Shown piece after piece: positions 35,181-43,842 of a DNA stretch of 64,000 nt. How positions within the stretch are numbered: position 1 is the first letter of the stretch; every line of letters begins with the position of its first letter. Below the pieces are notes generated by a model. It did no database searches, was not told the origin of the DNA, and saw only the letters and a program-made list of their open reading frames with translations. The translations under genes and the position numbers were made by a program. The DNA comes from CAZQQN01 sp964595485 (GTDB taxonomy: Bacteria > Bacteroidota > Bacteroidia > CAILMK01 > CAYYUA01): positions 62,001-126,000 of the forward strand of contig CAZQQN010000002.1 in NCBI GenBank assembly GCA_964595485.1, given 5' to 3'.

Positions 35181-36517
35181 GATCGAAACAAGTTAGTAAA
35201 ATTAATGGTCCAGAATCCGTAATAGCTATACACAGCAATCATGGCAGCAATATTCCAACCAGCTGTACTGATCATTGTGGCTATGGCTGCTCCTTTAATG
35301 CCGTAAGTGGGTATCAGGAAATAATTAAGTAAAACATTCACAATGCCAACAGTCAACAAAATGTATTGGGAAGTTTTTTGCTTGCCGGTCATGTTAAGAA
35401 TAATAACCACTGAGCCTGTAGCTGCTGAGAAAAAAGCTCCTACGGACAATAACAAAAGGCTTGTTTTACCAGCCAGGAAAGCTGAGCCGAAAATTCCAAG
35501 TAAGAACCCTGGCAATATCATGATAAAAAGAATAACGGGTAAGGTGGCCAATAGGATGATCGCTGTTGTTTGTTGTGTGAACTTCTTGAACTGTTCCATG
35601 TTCTGGCTGCCATAAAATTCCGAAAACTTTGGTGCTGCAATAGTATTAATGGCGAAAATTACAATATTACCCAATTGGCTTATTTTAATGGCTACTTCGT
35701 AAACCCCGAGTTCGGATTGGTTGGCCATAAAGCCCAGCATGATCTTATCTGTCCAGTTCATCAGGAAAAAAATTGTACTGGCAAGCAGAAGAGGAATGGA
35801 AGTCTTTAGCATATCTCTACTGGAAACCCGGCTAACATCAGCTTTTGATTGGTTACCGGCTTGCCTTTGCCATAAATAAAAGCTCCATAGCATCACAATG
35901 ACTTCACCAATCAATAACCCCCAGAGTATATTCTCCTTCTGGTGGGTGAAAAATTCGAGAATTACAAAGCCAAGGGAAGCAAAAGCCAGTATACTGATGT
36001 TTTGAAGCAGCGAGTATTCCTTAATTAGCTTCAATCCTTTAAGGGCTTCTGAATTTAAACGGACAATGGCAGCGGGTATCAGGGCAATGGCGGTTATTTG
36101 CAATCCCTGCGTATAACTGGCTTTGCCTATGGTTCCCATCAAACCCGGCAGTGTTGTGTATAAGATAATGGATAAAAAAACTGCCATCAGGAAGGTCAGC
36201 GTGACCGCCTTCCGATAAAGCATTTGAATACCACCCCAAAGCTTTTTGTTAGCATAATCAGCGATAAAGCGGACCAAGTAAGTTTCCAACCCTAGCATGC
36301 TAATAATCATAAGGATGTTTAGAATGGCATAGCAGAAGGAAAAAAGGCCATTACCCTCACTTCCGTGTATCTTGGCCACCACAAACTGGAAAAGGTAAAC
36401 AACCAAGACACTGCCAATTTTCAGGAAAAAAGCGGTGGACCCACTACTTAACAACTCTCTAATGTGGGAATCCTTGCCCGCAACAGAAATTAAAACCCGG
36501 TTTATTAATCGTTGCAT
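35177..36517 (-). CDS. polysaccharide flippase (Wzx/MATE-like)
   Basis: The 446-residue protein has about 12 to 14 membrane segments and the pattern of the polysaccharide biosynthesis family: GSTAFFLKIGSVLVVYLFQF near 25-45, and a repeated second half with SIPLLLASTIFFLMNWTDKIMLG near 236-258. Wzx proteins move lipid-linked repeat units across the inner membrane. It heads the minus-strand polysaccharide unit and overlaps the sulfotransferase start by 4 bases. It is divergent from the GT4 glycosyltransferase gene. Confidence 0.88.
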   Translation of the reverse strand: MQRLINRVLISVAGKDSHIRELLSSGSTAFFLKIGSVLVVYLFQFVVAKIHGSEGNGLFSFCYAILNILMIISMLGLETYLVRFIADYANKKLWGGIQMLYRKAVTLTFLMAVFLSIILYTTLPGLMGTIGKASYTQGLQITAIALIPAAIVRLNSEALKGLKLIKEYSLLQNISILAFASLGFVILEFFTHQKENILWGLLIGEVIVMLWSFYLWQRQAGNQSKADVSRVSSRDMLKTSIPLLLASTIFFLMNWTDKIMLGFMANQSELGVYEVAIKISQLGNIVIFAINTIAAPKFSEFYGSQNMEQFKKFTQQTTAIILLATLPVILFIMILPGFLLGIFGSAFLAGKTSLLLLSVGAFFSAATGSVVIILNMTGKQKTSQYILLTVGIVNVLLNYFLIPTYGIKGAAIATMISTAGWNIAAMIAVYSYYGFWTINFTNLFRS

Positions 36518-36570
36518 GTAAGGTGCTTACCTTTTGGGCAAAGTTACAATTCGGATACCATATCAACTGA

Positions 36571-36604
36571 TTGCTATCATTTTAAAGAGTCCTGTTTAAT
36601 TTTG
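36571..36604 (+). promoter_or_regulatory. promoter of the GT4 gene, close to its start codon
   Basis: TTG at 36571-36573 and TAATTTTG at 36597-36604 form a Bacteroidota-type promoter with a 23-base spacer. The ATG at 36610 is only 6 bases past the -7 element, so the transcript would have almost no leader. Confidence 0.6.
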
Positions 36605-36609
36605 CTGCT

Positions 36610-37737
36610 ATGCGAATTGCCGTTAATACCAGGTTTTTATTGCCCAATAGATTGGAAGGACTGGGCGTTTTTACTCACGAAACCATGAAAAGAATTACCC
36701 AATGGCACCCAGAGCATGAATTTTTATTCCTTTTTGACAGGAGCTACGATAAAACCTTTATTTACAATAGTAATATCACTCCTAAAGTACTTTTCCCCCA
36801 GGCACGTCATCCGGTTTTATGGTATTGGTGGTTTGAGGGCTCTGTGGCAAGGGCTATGAAAAAGTTTAAGCCGGATATTTTTCTTTCCCCGGATGGTTAT
36901 TTGTCTTTAAGGACACAAGTGCCATCCGTTCCGGTTATTCATGACCTGGCCTTTGAGCATTACCCGAATGCTGTTCCATGGAGAACACGGAAATATTACA
37001 AATACTTTTTTCCGAAGTATGCTCATAAGGCGGATCAAATTGCGACCGTATCGCAATTTTCAAAAAATGACTTGATTCTGCAATATGGCATTGAGCCGGA
37101 GAAAATTGATGTAGTCTACAATGGAGCTAACGAAGCTTTTCAGCCAATAGATGAAGAAGAAAAAGCACGAATTATGAAAGAGGTGACCGGCGGTAGCGAA
37201 TACTTTGCATATGTAGGTTCTCTGCATCAGCGAAAGAACATTGTTAACCTGCTAAAGGCATTTGACCACTTTAAGCGGAATAATGACACTGCTCTTAAGT
37301 TAGTCATAATTGGCCGCAAAGCTTGGGGAAATCAAGAGATGGAGGAGGTTTACCAGGAAATGGACCACCATGACCAGGTCATATTTACCGGTAACGTCAA
37401 TCAGGATCAGCTGGTGAATTATTTAGGGGCTGCCCGCGCCCTTACTTATCTATCCTTTTTTGAAGGTTTTGGGATACCGTTGGTAGAGGCAATGTATGCA
37501 GATGTACCGGTTATAACAAGCGAAGCTTCTTCCTTACCTGAAGTGGCCGGAGAAGCAGGATTAATTTGTGATCCCTATGATGTGGAAGGGATTGCCAATG
37601 CCATGAAACAATTAGCTTTTGATGAGGAAGTAAGGCAAAATTTGATTCAAAAAGGCCGCGAGCAGCGCGAGCGTTTTTCCTGGGATAAGACAGCAGAGAA
37701 ATTATGGCATGTTATAGAGAAAGCTGCATATTCGTAA
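36610..37737 (+). CDS. glycosyltransferase family 4 (GT-B fold)
   Basis: The 375-residue protein is a retaining GT-B glycosyltransferase. The N-terminal half carries the acceptor domain with VPVIHDLAFEHYP near 110-122. The C-terminal half shows YVGSLHQRKNIVNLLKAF near 199-216 and the donor motif EGFGIPLVEAM (the E-x7-E signature) near 285-295, ending with SSLPEVAGEAG. It is the only glycosyltransferase beside the wzx-wzz-polymerase unit and may add one sugar of its repeat. It is divergent from that unit and is followed 18 bases later by coaD. Confidence 0.9.
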   Translation: MRIAVNTRFLLPNRLEGLGVFTHETMKRITQWHPEHEFLFLFDRSYDKTFIYNSNITPKVLFPQARHPVLWYWWFEGSVARAMKKFKPDIFLSPDGYLSLRTQVPSVPVIHDLAFEHYPNAVPWRTRKYYKYFFPKYAHKADQIATVSQFSKNDLILQYGIEPEKIDVVYNGANEAFQPIDEEEKARIMKEVTGGSEYFAYVGSLHQRKNIVNLLKAFDHFKRNNDTALKLVIIGRKAWGNQEMEEVYQEMDHHDQVIFTGNVNQDQLVNYLGAARALTYLSFFEGFGIPLVEAMYADVPVITSEASSLPEVAGEAGLICDPYDVEGIANAMKQLAFDEEVRQNLIQKGREQRERFSWDKTAEKLWHVIEKAAYS

Positions 37738-37755
37738 ACCCCAAACCTCAAAACT

Positions 37756-38238
37756 ATGGCCAGAATAGCTGTATTTCCCGGCACATTTGACCCCATTACA
37801 TTAGGGCATTACAACCTTATTCATAAAGCCCTTAAGCTATTTGACAAGCTTTACCTATCCATTGGCAAAAATACCAATAAACAACACTTTTTCTCTCTGG
37901 AAGAGCGTCTTACAATGCTTAGCCAAACTTTCGGCAGGGAAAAAAACCTGGAGATCACCAGTTTTTCAGGGCTAACGGTTAATTACTGCCGGGAAGTCAA
38001 AGCTGGATTCCTGGTAAGAGGGGTTCGGAACAACTCAGATTTTGAAACGGAAAAAGCCATTCTGGAGATGAACCAGAAACTTGACCCCTCTATTGAAACT
38101 GTTTTATTAACAACTGACCCTGATTATAACTCAATAAGCTCAACGATTGTAAGGGAAATAATCCGGAATAATGGAGATTTAACGCATTTTGTGCCGGAGG
38201 GGGCAAGGGAATTGATTCAAAAAGGGAAAAATCCTTGA
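37756..38238 (+). CDS. coaD: pantetheine-phosphate adenylyltransferase CoaD
   Basis: CoaD transfers AMP from ATP to 4'-phosphopantetheine in coenzyme A synthesis. The 160-residue protein has the nucleotidyltransferase motif TLGH at 15-18 within GTFDPITLGHYNLIH, RGVRNNSDFETE near 91-102, and ISSTIVREI near 127-135. Length and motif order are standard. It follows the glycosyltransferase gene at 18 bases and may be read through from that promoter. Confidence 0.96.
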   Translation: MARIAVFPGTFDPITLGHYNLIHKALKLFDKLYLSIGKNTNKQHFFSLEERLTMLSQTFGREKNLEITSFSGLTVNYCREVKAGFLVRGVRNNSDFETEKAILEMNQKLDPSIETVLLTTDPDYNSISSTIVREIIRNNGDLTHFVPEGARELIQKGKNP

Positions 38239-38248
38239 TATTAGAAGG

Positions 38249-38572
38249 TTAATTAACCTCGGCGTCAATACCACGGTTATCAAGCTTAGCGCACATAGGC
38301 TCAAGCACTTCTCTTTGGCCTTTTTTACAGGTAGCTTTCCCTTTAAAGTGGGCCAGCAAAGTGATCTGTTCTGCTTGATGGATATCTAGTTTGCACACCT
38401 CCTGAAGCGATTCAATCACAAAATCAAAGGAATTGTACTCGTCATTATAGAGGATTAAACGCGAATCAATGCCGTGCTGGTTTGACGTTAGGGTTTTCTC
38501 TTGAGTCTCTTCATTGGGATTTTTGCTTAATACTTCGCCGAAAATCCCGAATAAAAATTGATTCATAAGCAT
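38249..38572 (-). CDS. clpS: ATP-dependent Clp protease adaptor ClpS
   Basis: ClpS is a small adaptor that brings N-degron substrates to ClpA or ClpC. In the 107-residue protein the conserved core is LILYNDEYNSFDFVIESL near 39-56, followed by the helix with TLLAHFKGKATC and the final basic-acidic strand. The NDE/DxNSFD block forms the N-degron pocket. The first 35 residues are a less conserved tail. It is convergent with coaD and divergent from the sbcC-like gene. No clp ATPase gene lies in the window. Confidence 0.88.
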   Translation of the reverse strand: MLMNQFLFGIFGEVLSKNPNEETQEKTLTSNQHGIDSRLILYNDEYNSFDFVIESLQEVCKLDIHQAEQITLLAHFKGKATCKKGQREVLEPMCAKLDNRGIDAEVN

Positions 38573-38702
38573 TGTTATTTGCTCAATTAAAATTCAATTT
38601 AAAAACGATAATTCGAATGCAAAAAAGTTCCTGATTCATTTTGCGATTTTTAACTTGGGCCGGTAACCTTTTAAGCCTTTATCGCGCCAAAACCAATTGA
38701 TC

Positions 38703-41700
38703 ATGATCCCTGTTTTCCTAACATTAAAGGGTATATACTCCTACCAGGAAGCTCAACAAATTGATTTTACAAAACTTACGGAGGCTAAGCTATTTGGTAT
38801 TTTTGGCAGTGTTGGCAGTGGAAAGTCCACAATCCTGGAAGCCATCACCTTTGCCCTTTATGGTGAAAGCGAACGGCTTAATAAGAAAGAAGGCCGTAAC
38901 TACAACATGATGAACCTAAAATCCAATGAGCTTCTCATTGATTTCGAGTTTGAGACAGGTCATAGTGCGGATCATTACCGGTTCATCGTTCAGGGTAAGC
39001 GAAATCAGAAACATTTTGAGCGTATTAACACCTTTGAGCGTAAGGCCTATCATTGGCAAAATAATGAATGGCTACCCCTTGAATCAGCTGATGCAGAGGC
39101 TATATTAGGCCTCAGCTACGAAAATTTCAAGCGAACCATCATCATACCACAAGGGAAATTCCAAGAGTTCCTTCAGTTAAGCGAAACCGACCGCACTCGA
39201 ATGCTTAAAGAGATCTTTAACCTGGACAGGTTTGAATTAAGTGATCGGGTAGCCCGGGTGGAAAAGGAAAATAAACAAGCTTTAGACCGCCATGAGGGGG
39301 AATTAAAGGGAATGGAGGAGTACACTGAAGAAGCTTTGGAGGCTAACCTTAAAGCCCAAAAAGCAAAACGGCAGGAAAAAAGCCGACTGGAGGACCAATA
39401 CAATGAAAAAAAGAACCGCTTTGAGCAGTTAAAAGACTTGAAAGTATTAAATGACCAATTGCAGGAAGCTAAGAAAAACCTTGAGACCCTGGATAAGCAA
39501 AAAGCTGATTATGCAAAGCGTCAGGAGAAATTGGAAGAATACCAGCAATGCCTTAACCATTTCAAGGATAAAATAGACCGTGCTAATGCACTGGATCAGG
39601 AAATTAGCGAAAGGGAAGAATCCGTGAAAAACCTCAAACAGCAGAAGCAATCCAAAGAAAAAGAACTCATCCGTAAGCAAGGTGAGCTTCAAAAACTTCA
39701 AAAGGAATTTCCCGATAAACGGGGTTTAGAAAACTCCATTGCCGATCTGAATTTGATTTTGGATATAAGGCGGTTTCAAGGGGAGTTGGATCAAAAAGAG
39801 GAACAGAGGAAAGCGGCAAAACAGGCTTTAACAGAAGTTCAAAATCTCCTCAAAGCCAAAAAAGCGGAACGGCAGGGTTTAAATGAAACATTACAACAAA
39901 AGAAAAACAATCAGGTCGACCAGGGAACACTGGGACAGGTTAAGAACTGGTTTACCCAAAAACATCATTACCTGGCAAACATTCAATCCTTTGAAAATGA
40001 GTTAAAAAAAGCCAATCAGGCCATTGATGAGCTCAAAGAAAAACGAAAGGTTGTTGTAGCCAGGAATAATTTGTCGCAATTAAAAAATGGTTTGGAAACG
40101 CTTTCAGTAAAAGGTTTAAAAGCCGAATTAGAAGCTTTTAAATCGGATTTCAATAATAAAGTTCATGTTATTGATAACGAGGAGCTACCCCACTACCAAG
40201 GGCAAAAACATTTAGAAACACACGCGAAAAGTCTTCAAGAGGGCCAGCCATGTCCTGTTTGTGGCTCAATAGAACATCCTGCTAAACTGCAGGAGGGAGA
40301 TTCAGAAGCCAATATCAAAGCTTTACAGACCAGGAAAAAAAGCTATCAGGTTTGGATAGAAACCATCAACCAATCATTACAGGAAATTGAGGGCTTGAAA
40401 AGTGATTACCGATCGCTGAAACAACAAAAGGACCAGCATCAGTCGAGTCTGGATAAATCCCAAAGAGAGCTTGAAGCCCATTATCAAGCATTTCAATGGC
40501 CTGCTTACCAGGAGGTTACTGAGAGTAGGGTGGATGAGCTACTCAGGGAAGCCCAAAACCAGGAAACTGAAATAGCAAACATTGAAAAACAAATAGCAGA
40601 TGCAGATAAAGTAATCGAAAAACAGCAAGATGAGCTACAAAAACAGGAACAGACTTATAACGACCTTGATCAGCAAGTCAACACCCTTTCAGAAAGGATC
40701 AAAGCTTATCAGCAACAGCTTCGGGTGCTTAAGGCTAATGATTATCAAAGCATGGAGAAGGAAAAGCTTGAGGAGGTGTTAAAAGATTGGCAAGAAAAAC
40801 TTGAGCAGTTTCAAAACCTGGAAGCGGTTATTGAAAGTTTGCAATCAGAAACAGAGGAAATTAGGACCAAGCTCACTAATAAGCAGGAAGAACTGGATGC
40901 AAAAAAGGAAGATAAGAAAGCAGTAAACGAAAAACTGGAACACCTCCTGTCGCAGTCAGAATTTGATAACCTGGGGCAAATAGCCAAAATCCTGGAACAA
41001 TCGTTTGATGTAGAAAAGGAAAAAGCTGCTATCCAGTCATTTAACAACCAATATGCCGAGCAGCAGGGTATCGTTAAAAACCTTCAAGAACAGTTAGCTG
41101 ATAAAGAGGCGTTTAAACAGGAAGAATACGACAATTTAGCCAATACAATGGCAGAAAAGGAAAAGGAGCTTGAAGCGGCAAACCAAAGGCTTGCTGTTTT
41201 GAACCAACAGGTGGAAGATATGCAGCATAAGCTTCACAAGAAGAAGGAATTAAAAGAAGAGGTTGAGAAGCTTCAAACAAGGGCCGATAACATTAAAACC
41301 ATGAAAAACCTGTTCAAGGGTAGCGGGTTTGTGAAATATGTATCCTCTGTTTTCTTAAAAGATCTTTGCCGGGCTGCCAATGAACGCTTTTACAGGCTAA
41401 CCCGTCAACAACTGCGGTTGGAAGTTACGGAGGACAATAATTTTCGTGTAAGGGACTTCCTGAATAATGGTCGGGTTAGGAGTGTGAAAACCCTTTCTGG
41501 CGGGCAGACTTTCCAGGCTTCGTTGTCCTTAGCTTTGGCACTGGCTGAAAACATTCAGCGATTGACCCAATCATCTCAAAACTTTTTCTTCCTTGATGAA
41601 GGGTTTGGCTCTCAGGACAAAGAATCCCTTAGTATAGTATTTGAAACGCTGAAATCCCTGAGAAAGGAAAACCGAATTGTTGGCGTGATATCCCATGTTG

Positions 41701-41789
41701 ATGAGTTAAAGGAAGAAATTGATGTAGCGCTTCATGTGGTCAATGATGAGGAAAGGGGAAGCCTTGTAAAGAGTACTTGGACGCTATAA
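38703..41789 (+). CDS. sbcC: SbcC/Rad50-type SMC-family ATPase
   Basis: The protein belongs to the Rad50/SbcC family that pairs with the SbcD/Mre11 nuclease to process DNA ends and hairpins. From the ATG at 38703 it has 1028 residues; the TTG two codons earlier is disfavoured. Walker A GSVGSGKS lies at 35-42, long coiled-coil arms flank the zinc hook CPVC at 517-520, and the C-terminal part has LSGGQ near 930 and the Walker B stretch FFLDEGFGS near 965. The usual neighbour sbcD is not here: the flanks are clpS and an ABC ATPase gene. Confidence 0.92.
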   Translation: MIPVFLTLKGIYSYQEAQQIDFTKLTEAKLFGIFGSVGSGKSTILEAITFALYGESERLNKKEGRNYNMMNLKSNELLIDFEFETGHSADHYRFIVQGKRNQKHFERINTFERKAYHWQNNEWLPLESADAEAILGLSYENFKRTIIIPQGKFQEFLQLSETDRTRMLKEIFNLDRFELSDRVARVEKENKQALDRHEGELKGMEEYTEEALEANLKAQKAKRQEKSRLEDQYNEKKNRFEQLKDLKVLNDQLQEAKKNLETLDKQKADYAKRQEKLEEYQQCLNHFKDKIDRANALDQEISEREESVKNLKQQKQSKEKELIRKQGELQKLQKEFPDKRGLENSIADLNLILDIRRFQGELDQKEEQRKAAKQALTEVQNLLKAKKAERQGLNETLQQKKNNQVDQGTLGQVKNWFTQKHHYLANIQSFENELKKANQAIDELKEKRKVVVARNNLSQLKNGLETLSVKGLKAELEAFKSDFNNKVHVIDNEELPHYQGQKHLETHAKSLQEGQPCPVCGSIEHPAKLQEGDSEANIKALQTRKKSYQVWIETINQSLQEIEGLKSDYRSLKQQKDQHQSSLDKSQRELEAHYQAFQWPAYQEVTESRVDELLREAQNQETEIANIEKQIADADKVIEKQQDELQKQEQTYNDLDQQVNTLSERIKAYQQQLRVLKANDYQSMEKEKLEEVLKDWQEKLEQFQNLEAVIESLQSETEEIRTKLTNKQEELDAKKEDKKAVNEKLEHLLSQSEFDNLGQIAKILEQSFDVEKEKAAIQSFNNQYAEQQGIVKNLQEQLADKEAFKQEEYDNLANTMAEKEKELEAANQRLAVLNQQVEDMQHKLHKKKELKEEVEKLQTRADNIKTMKNLFKGSGFVKYVSSVFLKDLCRAANERFYRLTRQQLRLEVTEDNNFRVRDFLNNGRVRSVKTLSGGQTFQASLSLALALAENIQRLTQSSQNFFFLDEGFGSQDKESLSIVFETLKSLRKENRIVGVISHVDELKEEIDVALHVVNDEERGSLVKSTWTL

Positions 41790-41928
41790 AGCTTTTAGGG
41801 AATGCGCACAGTGAAAGGTTACAGGTAACGGAAAGATAATTTCCCCCCCAATTTTCAATCTGATTAACGATTCATTAGCAATTTACAAATGGTGCCACAT
41901 AAGTTAGGATGAACCAACCAGCCATTCT

Positions 41929-43734
41929 TTAAGCAGGTAATGATCGGCCTCTTTGTTTCATGGCTTTTTCAATGTCTTCCAGCCGCCCCTTGGGGATGGC
42001 ATTAATTAATTGTTGGGTGTAGGATTTTTGAGGATTGTAGTAGATCTCATCCGCATCGCCCATTTCTTCAATGAGTCCCTCATTCATTACGACCATACGG
42101 TCAGCCATATATTTCACAACGGATAAATCGTGAGAGATGAAAATATAAGTGAACCCAAAGTCTCTTTTGAGCTCATTCAACAAGTTGAGTACTTGTGCTT
42201 GTACCGAAACATCAAGGGCTGAAACGGATTCGTCACAAATGATGAAACGCGGATCTACAGCCAAAGCTCTGGCTATGCATACCCTTTGTCTTTGCCCGCC
42301 TGAAAATTCGTGAGGATAACGGTTGAAAAAGTTGCCATCTAAATTAACCCGCTCTAACAGATCCCTGACTTTTTCCTTTCTCTCCTTATCATTGCTGTAA
42401 AGGTTATGGACTTTCATTGGCTCCAAAATGGCATTACCAATAGTTAGCCGTGGATTTAGGGAGGAATAGGGGTCCTGAAAGATAATTTGCATCTCTTTTC
42501 GAAGTGCCCTTAAGTCTTTTAAGCCAAGGCTGAAAACCTCTTGATCATAGTACCAGACTTTTCCATCAGTTGGCTCAATTAGTCGCAGAATAGTTCTGCC
42601 CAGGGTTGTTTTGCCGCAGCCGGATTCGCCAACCAACCCCATCACCTCTCCAGCATAAACATCAAACGACACATCATTCACAGCTCTGACATAATCCTTG
42701 GTCCTCCCGAAAATGCCTTGCTTGATAGGGAAATAAGTCTTAAGGTTTTCAATATTTAAAATGGGTTTCCTGTTGAAAAGCCTCTTCAGGTGCTGATTTC
42801 GCTCCTCAGTGGTAACCTCAAGCTCATCCAGGGCTTCGGAAACCGTTTTATCACGGGCTTGCATACCCCCTTCTTCGGTTTCTTCCATAAAGAAGTTCAT
42901 AGTGGGTAATTTGTGCAGTCTTTTTTCCAAAGGAGGTCTGCAAGCCAATAAGCCTTTTGTATAGGGATGTTGAGGTTCCGAAAATACTTGGTATACGTTG
43001 CCCTCTTCTACAATGTTTCCCTGGTACATGACCATCACCCGGTCAGCAATTTCACCAATAACGCCCAGGTCATGGGTGATAAAAATGATGCTCATGTTAT
43101 GCTCCCGCTGCAGCTTCTGCATTAACTCCAGTATTGTGTTTTGCACGGTAACATCGAGAGCGGTTGTCGGCTCATCTGCAATAAGAATAGAAGGGTTGCA
43201 GGACATTGCCATGGCAATCATCACACGTTGTTTTTGCCCGCCGGATATTTGGTGCGGATAAGCAGATAACATGAACTCCGGCCTTGGCAGCTGAACCTCT
43301 TTGAATAACGCCAGGGTCTTTTCTTTGGCTACTTTTTTAGAAACCTTTTGATGCAGTTTAATTGCCTCCATCACTTGATCTCCACAAGTATAGACCGGAT
43401 TGAGGGAGGTCATGGGTTCCTGGAATATCATGGCAATCTGGTTACCCCTTATTTGGCGCATTTGCTGAGAAGAGGCATTTGCCAAGTCTATTTCTTGTCC
43501 TGATTTATCTTTGAAAAGCATGGAGCCGCTGGAGATCTCGCCCGGTGGCGAAGGGATCAAGCGCATTATGGATAAAGAAGTTACCGATTTTCCTGACCCT
43601 GTTTCTCCAACGATACCAAGGGTCTCCCCGCTATCAATGTTGAAACCAATGCCATCAACAGCCACAAATGCTGACTCTTCTGTCTGGAAAGAAGTTGTCA
43701 ATTGACTAACTTCAAGTACCCGGTTTTCGTCCAT
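41929..43734 (-). CDS. fused dipeptide/oligopeptide-type ABC transporter ATPase
   Basis: The 601-residue protein joins two complete ABC ATPase domains of the DppD/OppD and DppF/OppF kinds. The first has Walker A GETGSGKS near 38-45 and signature ISGGQKQR; the second has Walker A GESGCGKT near 370-377 and signature FSGGQRQR. Each domain ends in the peptide-transporter C-terminal extension (PQHPYTKGLLACRPP, PQKSYTQQLINAIP). Such fusions energise import of peptides or nickel with two permeases and a binding protein, none of which lies nearby, so the partners must be elsewhere. Confidence 0.92.
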   Translation of the reverse strand: MDENRVLEVSQLTTSFQTEESAFVAVDGIGFNIDSGETLGIVGETGSGKSVTSLSIMRLIPSPPGEISSGSMLFKDKSGQEIDLANASSQQMRQIRGNQIAMIFQEPMTSLNPVYTCGDQVMEAIKLHQKVSKKVAKEKTLALFKEVQLPRPEFMLSAYPHQISGGQKQRVMIAMAMSCNPSILIADEPTTALDVTVQNTILELMQKLQREHNMSIIFITHDLGVIGEIADRVMVMYQGNIVEEGNVYQVFSEPQHPYTKGLLACRPPLEKRLHKLPTMNFFMEETEEGGMQARDKTVSEALDELEVTTEERNQHLKRLFNRKPILNIENLKTYFPIKQGIFGRTKDYVRAVNDVSFDVYAGEVMGLVGESGCGKTTLGRTILRLIEPTDGKVWYYDQEVFSLGLKDLRALRKEMQIIFQDPYSSLNPRLTIGNAILEPMKVHNLYSNDKERKEKVRDLLERVNLDGNFFNRYPHEFSGGQRQRVCIARALAVDPRFIICDESVSALDVSVQAQVLNLLNELKRDFGFTYIFISHDLSVVKYMADRMVVMNEGLIEEMGDADEIYYNPQKSYTQQLINAIPKGRLEDIEKAMKQRGRSLPA

Positions 43735-43842
43735 TAAGTTGAATTGAGTTCCTTCACAAATTTGCTAAAATCTATAAATAAACAACAACCAAAGCCTTAT
43801 CAAGAAAGCAAGCAATAAAAGATTTATCCTCAGGGGTTATTA

